Assembly: GCA_015501595.1 (NCBI GenBank)
Contig: JADNRX010000148.1
Location: 1-64,000 of the forward strand
Length of the DNA stretch: 64,000 nucleotides
Reading direction: 5' to 3'
Origin: Hymenopellis radicata
Lineage: Eukaryota > Basidiomycota > Agaricomycetes > Agaricales > Physalacriaceae
The position numbers were made by a program, and so were the translations under genes. The notes beneath the pieces were generated by a model. The model was not told the origin of the DNA. It saw only the letters and a list, made by a program, of their open reading frames with translations, and did not search any database. This document shows positions 57,690-64,000 of the stretch, one piece after another; position 1 is the first letter of the stretch, and every line of letters starts with the position of its first letter.

Positions 57690-58309
57690 GATCAAGACGC
57701 GTTGACCTGCCAAGCTCTCGACGGAGATGGCGACACCAACAATGGCGACAATAAACTTGCCAACACACATGCCGGCAGCACCGACGAGGAGTCCTCCAAG
57801 TTGTTGCGAATTATGAGCCCGAGCATGCCGATGCTCAGGTACCACACGCCGAGCAAGATGGGCGGTCAGAGCGGGAACATGACCACGCCGAGCATGATGG
57901 CGACCATGAGCACGCCGCCGGCGTACGTCGTCCACTGCGAGCCGTCATGAAACCACGCGTAATGGTCATCCTGCGCCCACTACTTTTGCTCGGGCATGAT
58001 CTGCAGCATCTTGGGCGACGACGAGGACGAGTCGGAGGGCCCGAAGCGCTGGACGCGGATGTAGAAGGCAAAGGTGTGCACGGCGTGGAGGACAGTCATC
58101 GCCTCAGCCTCGTTGCTGACGGCGGGCATGCCCACTTTCCTCTGGTAGGCTGGCGAGAGCAGCGTCTTGACGGCGGATTTGCCTTTGAAGTAGTCGACCC
58201 GCTTCCCGTTCAACGCCCAGACTCTAACCTTCAGCCCTGCGCTCCCGCTGCGAAGAAAGTCGGCGACTATTTTGAGATCTGCCGGCGCCTTGGCCTGCTG
58301 CTCCGTTAT
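57690..58309 (-). pseudogene. SEC62: SEC62 (ER translocon subunit), decayed
   Basis: SEC62 helps post-translational protein import into the ER. The minus strand shows TEQQAKAPADLKIVADFLRS, ALNGKRVDYFKGKSAVKTLL, AEAMTVLHAVHTFAFYIRVQ, WFHDGSQWTTYAGG and the membrane text LGVVMFPL-PPILLGVWYLS. Three disabling changes: the start codon is ATA (58307-58309) where ATG is expected, TAG at 57980-57982, and TGA at 57866-57868 in place of the Trp of the conserved FPLWPP. The second membrane helix and C-terminus are not found. The only introns that would be needed lie outside the preserved part. Confidence 0.8.
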
Positions 58310-59560
58310 AGCAAAATTATTGTTGGGGTATTAGAGGAGCGAGGTCGTGTAAATGAAAGGAAAGAAAAAAAATGATGACGGTTTGTTGTCAGCTTCAACG
58401 TGTCACGGTGGGAGCGTCCGCGATAGGTGGCATCTTGTTCAGCGAGACATGAAGTTGTCCTCGCTCATCGTCACTGTCGTCCAGCCCAGTTGCGTGGTCT
58501 GGGGTCATTGACGCGTATCAGCGCGTCTTATCCACAAAAAATAATTATACAAACACTTACCTAGAAGCAGCCGGTGTTGGCGAGGTCGAAGTGTTCCGAG
58601 TCGAAGTCGTGCCCAAGGCGTCGGGCGATGGGAAGCACAAAAAAAGTCCATGGATACTGGCGGTGATGACGGTGGGAACAGACTTGTTGATGATCACGAG
58701 ATCAGATTTGGCAAACAAACCTGTCGCGTTGATGGAGATACCCGTCGGTGGGCATATTCTGGCGTTGTTGCGGATCTCTCCGGGACTGTGGATTTGGACC
58801 GTTCACTCAGCTTCTTCATTAATTTTCGCGGGCAAAAACTGTGGTTGTAATGGTTATCTACTCTTGGACTGTGGTGGTCCAGGATACAGAGAGACAGTCC
58901 CGGCTCGGAACGGTTATTTATGGTGCTCGGCCACCTTAGTTATCCATCTTCCCTGCATCAGCGCGTGTCGGATCCCGCGCCATGAGCCCAGACCATCAAC
59001 GCGTGTCGGATCCTGCAACACACGCGTCGGGACTCATTACTTATTGGACACATCATTTATATTGTGATGATCCCTGCGACAGCGTTATTCTCTTGCTCTT
59101 TCCTTACTCTCATCACCTTGCTCTCATCAATGTTTGCAGTGCTTGTCTCTAAAGCTCTCCAAAGGTACACATTTTCCTTTCCTTTTCCACAATTCTTCTT
59201 TATTTCTGCACCACTTTTCTTACTTCTACGTTTTTCTACCTGCTTCCCTACACCATTTTTCTTCCTGCTTTGTTTTTCTCTCTCGTGGCGTGTGGCGTGT
59301 GGCGCGCGCCGCTAACCTCAGCCTCGATCAAGCCCCGCCCCGCTATTTTCGTTCAGGAGCTTGCTCCACGCCAAGCCGCATGGCGCGGTGTTTGGTTCCC
59401 GTCTGCCGATCTTCCGTCGGACCCGCTCGTACGTGGCCCTCGTCTCGTCAGCGTGTAACGCGTGACGGGACTAGACACTTTCCGGATCGAAACCCTACTT
59501 CTTCCCGCGCGGTGAGACTACACAAAGTTTCTTGGATTTAAGTCTCAATGTCTAATTTCC
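58310..59560. other. intergenic with MluI-like ACGCGT repeats
   Basis: CAGCGCGTCTT with GACGCGT upstream occurs near 57450 and again near 58515, and ATCAACGCGTGTCGGATCC-like text repeats near 58950-59035. A 158-codon plus frame (58591-59067) has no recognised domain. Confidence 0.4.
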
Positions 59561-59565
59561 TAGAC

Positions 59566-60081
59566 TCGGCTATCATCGGAAATGCTTGGTTAGTACACGA
59601 GTGATACTCGCTTGACGGAAGATTGAAAGGGAATCCAGGGGATCCTACACAATGAGGACACATATCCCGACGCTCATGCTTATAACCCGGAACGCTTCAT
59701 CGGTACTAATCCCCAACGCGATCCTACCAAGATTGCCGCGTTCGGGTTTGGTAGACGGTAAGCGACGCTCGTCTGCTCAGGGTGAAGCTCACACTCGCAC
59801 TTGATAGCATTTGTGCTGGCCGTCACTTTGCGATGGACACAAACTTCATTGCCGTTGCGTCCTTGCTTTGGGCTTTTACGTTTACACCGGAGAAAGACGA
59901 AAATGGCGCGGAGATCATGCCAGATCAGACAGGCTACGCAGATGGGATTGTTGCGTACGTCTTGTCGCTGCTTTTCCGTTTCTCGATTGTTGACACTGTT
60001 CTTAGGTTTAGTTCGGCATTTAAATGTAAGATTACACCAAGGTTTGAGGAGGTTGAGTCCATAGTAGGCCCAGTAAATTAA
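59566..60081 (+). pseudogene. cytochrome P450 C-terminal exons (fragment, probably the lost end of H)
   Basis: Begins at an intron acceptor with a good branch site (GTCTAATTTCCTAG) and reads SAIIGNAW, then ILHNEDTYPDAHAYNPERF, haem loop FGFGRRICAGRHFAM (intron between the Arg residues), ADGIVA and ...FKCKITPRFEEVESIVGPVN to TAA at 60081. Nothing upstream encodes the rest of a P450. It is on the same strand as P450 H and starts about one exon after H stops. The join before ILHNED is one base short in a GGGG run. Confidence 0.8.
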
Positions 60082-60256
60082 ACACTTAATCTCTGTACAC
60101 AGTTGCAAACGTCAGTCCAACAGGATACTTGAGAATGGTAAACTCAACACTGTACAAGAAGAGAACACTACAAACAGCCACTGACAAGCTGACTACATGT
60201 GTACCGTAAAACTATCGCATCCAAGTGCTCACTATGAGAGGTACATGTAAACCAAT

Positions 60257-62409
60257 TCACGCTGAATCCACCACGGCTACAACTGAAGGGAATCGAGGCG
60301 TCATCTTGCACTTATATGGCAACCGATGTCTGTAGCCTGGTCAACGAATGCTTCAACAGACGCAAGTCGCACGACATACGAAACGAACAGCCCATCGTAC
60401 CCCATGTCATCAATCGGGATCTTTTCCCCCTTCGTGTCGACGGCATTTGTCATCGTGAACGCCCAGAGTAAGGACGCTACGGCGATGTAAGCCGTATCAA
60501 GCGCAAGGAAGCGTCCGGGGCAGATTCTTAACAGACCGTAAGCTATCCACATCCGCGTTAGGAGGCTGAAGGCACCTTCGCCCGAATCCAAATCCTCCAG
60601 TCATCGCAGGGCTGGCTTCAGGATTATCCCCCATGAACCGGTCGGGATTGAACGTCTCTGGATCCTTGTACATTTCCTTATCGTGCATGATGGCCCTTCA
60701 TCAAGACACTCATCAGCGTTCTGAAACTTGCGCAGAACTGGCTTGTGCTCACCATACGTTCGGGAAAATGATCGAACCTGTACAACAGCATTCACGGACC
60801 GTACGAGCATGAAGAAAGCGAAAGGACACACCAGCAGGAATAAAGTACCCATTGTAAACATCATCCCCTTTACTGGCGTGCGCTATCGCTAGGAGGAAAT
60901 GTTCGTTACGCGTCACACCAACCGTCAAAGGGAACATACAAAGCGGAGTAACCGGACGCCATCGGAAAGACTCCAGGATGAGGGCTTGGAGGAACGGAAG
61001 TTGAGGTCTGTCATTGAAATCCGGAAGTCGCTGCCGACCGACAACCGTGTCTAGCTCAGCCTGAGCGCGCTGCTGAACCTCTGGATGATTCACCATGGCC
61101 ATTATTATCGTTAATATGAGCACGTATGACTACGGCCGGAATGTTAGTCAATTGAACAAGGAACATTCCGAGTACTAACCGTATCGGCACCAGCTATAAT
61201 CAAGATGCTTCGTCAAGGGTTTGTTCATATCGTCAACAGAGTGTGCCTACCACCGAAAGCGACCGCAGCGGCATCCCTTATCGCATCCTCATCGAAGTCG
61301 GCAGACTTGTCAGTTCTTCGAAGCTTGGCAAGATTGGTATCGACAAACGAGGGCGCTGCAGTTTCGTTGTTCTATGCAGGACGTCATAGACTATTCCAGT
61401 AATGTGAGAGCCGACACGAACGATAGAATCGAGAACCTCTTCATAGGGTTTATCGCGCATGTCCACAGAATCTTGCGCACTGGCTTTGGCGACCTTTTGG
61501 AAATCTGCGAAAGGAAACCAGGCTGTAAAAGGGGTGAGTCGCAGAGTCGGAGTGGAGCTGAGCGTGGAGTCCACATACATGGTACATACTTGAGGAAAGG
61601 CAAGAAGTCGACCAGAAAGGCTCCCGGAGTCATGGCGGTCACGATAGGTACTGCTGAACGACTGGCAAGCTGCACATACCAGTCGTTCTTTTCTTTCGAA
61701 TCGTATCCGTAGGCAATTCGAAGGATCAGCGAGCTGGGGTGGCTAAAATGCTGGTCACAAACTGCATAACGCCTGGTGAAGTGCCCTTGACTCACTAGAA
61801 AACATGGCTAATGAAATCCTCTGGAGAGTGAAGTATGTTGCGGAGCAGAATTACGGATGCCCCCAGCTGGGCCGGATAATATGAAGCGAGGTGCCTCGCC
61901 TGAAAGTGCTGGTGAAAGAGCTTGCGGCGACTTCTACAAGAATTGGTCAGTAACGGGTCACGCTTCCGAAAGCACAGTGCCCACCTCCAACTGTCCGCGT
62001 TTGGCATGAGCGCCATGTTCCAACCCCATCCCATCAACTCATCTGCCATGTGGAATACTGACATGACCATCAGCGTCACGTCGGCGTACACAAGGCCAAG
62101 GACACTTACCAGGTCTCGCGGAGTAATTGTTAGAACGCTTCTCCAACAGATCACTGACTGCTTTGAAGGAATTAAGAACGATTATAGGCTGCCCGAAGAC
62201 TTTGAACGACATAACGTCGCCAAAAGTCGCTCCCCATTTCAGGTACGTCAGCCAAGGATGGCGAGTAGGACGACCAAAAACCTTCCCAACGAAAGGGAGC
62301 CCTCGTGGGCCTGGGGTAAGGGTAGCCTGAAACGATGGGTAGGAAGAGCCCGACGTAATACGAGGCCAACGAGCAGCAGGAGCAGGGCGAATATGGCAAA
62401 GGATTCCAT
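60257..62409 (-). pseudogene. cytochrome P450 I, frameshift in the hinge
   Basis: Paralogue of F with a proper start at 62409 (MESFAIFALLLLLVGLVL). In the hinge the frame breaks: LPLP then, one base short in the run at 62313-62316, GPRGLPFVGKVFGRP in the next frame. A fifth C would restore LPLPPGP. All later exons are intact and in order: RRKLFHQHFQARHLA, DWYVQLASRSA, I-helix AGADT then TSYVLILTIIMAMV, K-helix ESFR, DDVYNGYFIPAG, FNPDRFMGDNP, haem loop FGFGRRICPGRFLAL, end ...VVAVVDSA at TGA 60257-60259. With a single defect in a homopolymer it may well be a live gene with a sequence error. Confidence 0.8.
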
Positions 62410-64000
62410 TTCAGAGACTAGCGCCAATGGGGCTCAATTTAAGTCTGACGCAAGTTCCGATACCGACGACCAAGGCCTTCTAGTACTAAAGTTTTACAGC
62501 TCCGGTAGACATGAGCCGTCCGTGAAGCGAAATTTGCATGTCATAACGTACGTGTTGGGAGCATGCTCCATCCTTATCTTCGCTACTTTGTCGCTCTTTA
62601 GACCGCTGCGACTATTAACTTGTGCGCTCCAGGCTCTGTCAAGTGATGTTATGGTGGAAGCAATGGGCACATCAAAGGAGGTAAAGGATCTCAGGCTATT
62701 TGCAAGCTGATCGGGACTAGAGGGCTATCATCAGGTGGTTTCGCCTCACGAACTTGGGGACTATGAGCACATGTATAATTAGCACCTAGACGGTTGAATG
62801 ACTCAACATGGTAAGCTCACCTGTAGGATTGACGAGATTAGAAGACAGGTTTTCATGGGAGTTGCCACTCATTGGTTTCCATCATCGCCTAAAGAAGCTC
62901 TATCTTGTGTCCGTGCCCCTTGGATAGTGGACAGCGCGAGACCATCAGAACGAAAAAGGAAGATTCTCATGATACAAACATAAAACCACGCATTGGTAAC
63001 AGAAAACCAAGTCGTAACTTCTACTTTTGAGAACCTTCTTCGATGCTTTCGAGCCCAGACATTGACATACCTGAAAACAAGATGCTCACGTTAGCCTCTC
63101 ATTCCCATTACACCGAGAATACCACTCACGATACACGCAGATTATATGTTCCTCTTGAAATCGTACACAGTACTTCGCATAATCGTCCAGAGAATATAAT
63201 GAGGTATCGGCTACGGCATATCCTGGGAAAGACGTGACCGTCAGCTTAATGTAGACTGGAGACTGAAAGATGATAATCACCTCCTCCTCCTCAAGCATTA
63301 GACCGAACGAGCGCAAGTCGTATAAAGCGCAGGAGTCCTAGTGACGGTAAGTCAGTCAAAGATAGCGTGATTGAGAGGCGCGGTTACCTCCAGCAAGAAT
63401 AATTCTCCTTCGTATGCATAAGACAGTCACAGTAGAAACGAGCGACGCCTGAAAACGATTAGAGCAAATCTCGTCCTGGGAAAATGTAAGGCGCACCTCA
63501 CACAACAGTTCCCTCGACGTGATTGGAGGACGCGTCGCTACAGCATATCGTACCTGCGCGTGCTGTCTGGAGGACGCGTGCAGGATGATCCGTTCGCAGT
63601 TGTCGTTGGCAGCGAGAAAACGTCCAAGACCGTCATTGGCGTCGACGTGCAGCCCAGGCAAATGGACTACCAGAACGAGTTATGTCGCGTCTCCTGTGGT
63701 CCTTGGCGATGAGCTCGGCGGTGCCACTGGAAAGCGGTATAGGCGTCGTCGTCGTCGTCGACGCTGCGGCAATGGTGACTGTAAGAGGACAAGATGTGTT
63801 TAGGGGTTCGGCCGCGTGGGAATGAACTGCCCCTTTTGCGGACCAGAGCCTCAAGGCATGCCAGCTCGTTCCGTTTCGTTCATGCTCAGTTCTGCGCTCG
63901 GGATATCGACGCTAGAAAACACAGCTCTAAAGACTGGTCTATAGGATGTATGCTCTCACGCGTTCTAACAGGCGCGCTTCCTCAGCGCAGCTTGGCGCTT
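62410..64000. other. right-hand intergenic region
   Basis: Frames at 63086-63316 (-), 63356-63661 (-) and 63519-63803 (+) have no recognisable domain; the CGTCGTCGTCGTCGTCG run near 63747 inflates them. No gene supported. Confidence 0.4.

Noticed and set aside
58591..59067. 158-codon plus ORF
   Set aside because: No domain, Gly/Cys-rich odd composition, and it runs into the ACGCGT repeats; not supported as a gene.
61922..62710. 262-codon plus-strand ORF
   Set aside because: It lies antisense to the first exons of P450 I, whose minus-strand reading shows conserved P450 motifs.
63519..63854. small genes near the right edge
   Set aside because: Frames are inflated by a CGTCGT run and Ala/Thr-rich low-complexity translation.

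Overview
The window reads as genomic DNA of an agaricomycete-type basidiomycete. Genes are split by many short (about 45-70 bp) GT-AG introns. There is an intron-rich histone H3, a DUF6535 membrane protein of the kind expanded in mushroom-forming fungi, a tyrosine recombinase resembling fungal Crypton proteins, and above all a dispersed array of one cytochrome P450 type (N-terminal anchor, LPLPPGP hinge, ExxR, FGxGRRICPGR). These P450s look like the basidiomycete CYPs usually annotated O-methylsterigmatocystin-oxidoreductase-like; that family assignment is inference. No rRNA, tRNA or CRISPR array was found by eye, and no polyketide, peptide or terpene backbone gene is visible, so this looks like a gene-family expansion rather than a classical biosynthetic cluster.

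Layout. 1-21 kb: five P450s (A -, B - damaged, C +, D -, E -). C and E lie on the arms of an inverted segmental duplication of nearly 3 kb. Between them are a 443-bp hAT-type MITE with a perfect 8-bp target duplication, a large minisatellite and a fragment of an exopolyphosphatase gene. 21-30 kb: remnants of an F-box-like gene, two zinc-finger genes, histone H3, a broken copy of a P450 promoter and 5' end, and a secreted beta-lactamase-fold serine hydrolase with two frame breaks. 30-44 kb: a 668-bp TA-flanked MITE, P450 F (+), the DUF6535 gene, a coiled-coil gene with a stop, P450 G (-), and a dispersed direct repeat.

43.9-60.1 kb: P450 H (+) runs intact in exon order up to the strand before the FIPAG motif, then stops at a 37-bp minisatellite. 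The missing last exons of a P450 on the same strand lie 14 kb downstream (59.57-60.08 kb). The material between looks inserted. It holds a palindromic mini-element, an uncharacterised membrane ORF, an intact six-exon gene for a SAP-domain protein, and tail to tail with it (14 bp apart) a tyrosine-recombinase gene that is itself broken by a 395-bp TA-flanked MITE. Beyond that is a stretch of decayed gene copies: an XPG/GEN1-like nuclease with SUMO-interacting-type motifs, a GATA factor and SEC62. 60.3-62.4 kb: P450 I (-), frameshifted in the proline hinge.

A recurring theme is single-base indels, often in short homopolymers, in about half of the genes, while neighbouring genes of equal length are clean. 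Either gene decay or base-calling errors could produce this, and the raw reads would decide. The most promising unit for a new system is the convergent SAP-protein/tyrosine-recombinase pair inside the P450-splitting insertion.
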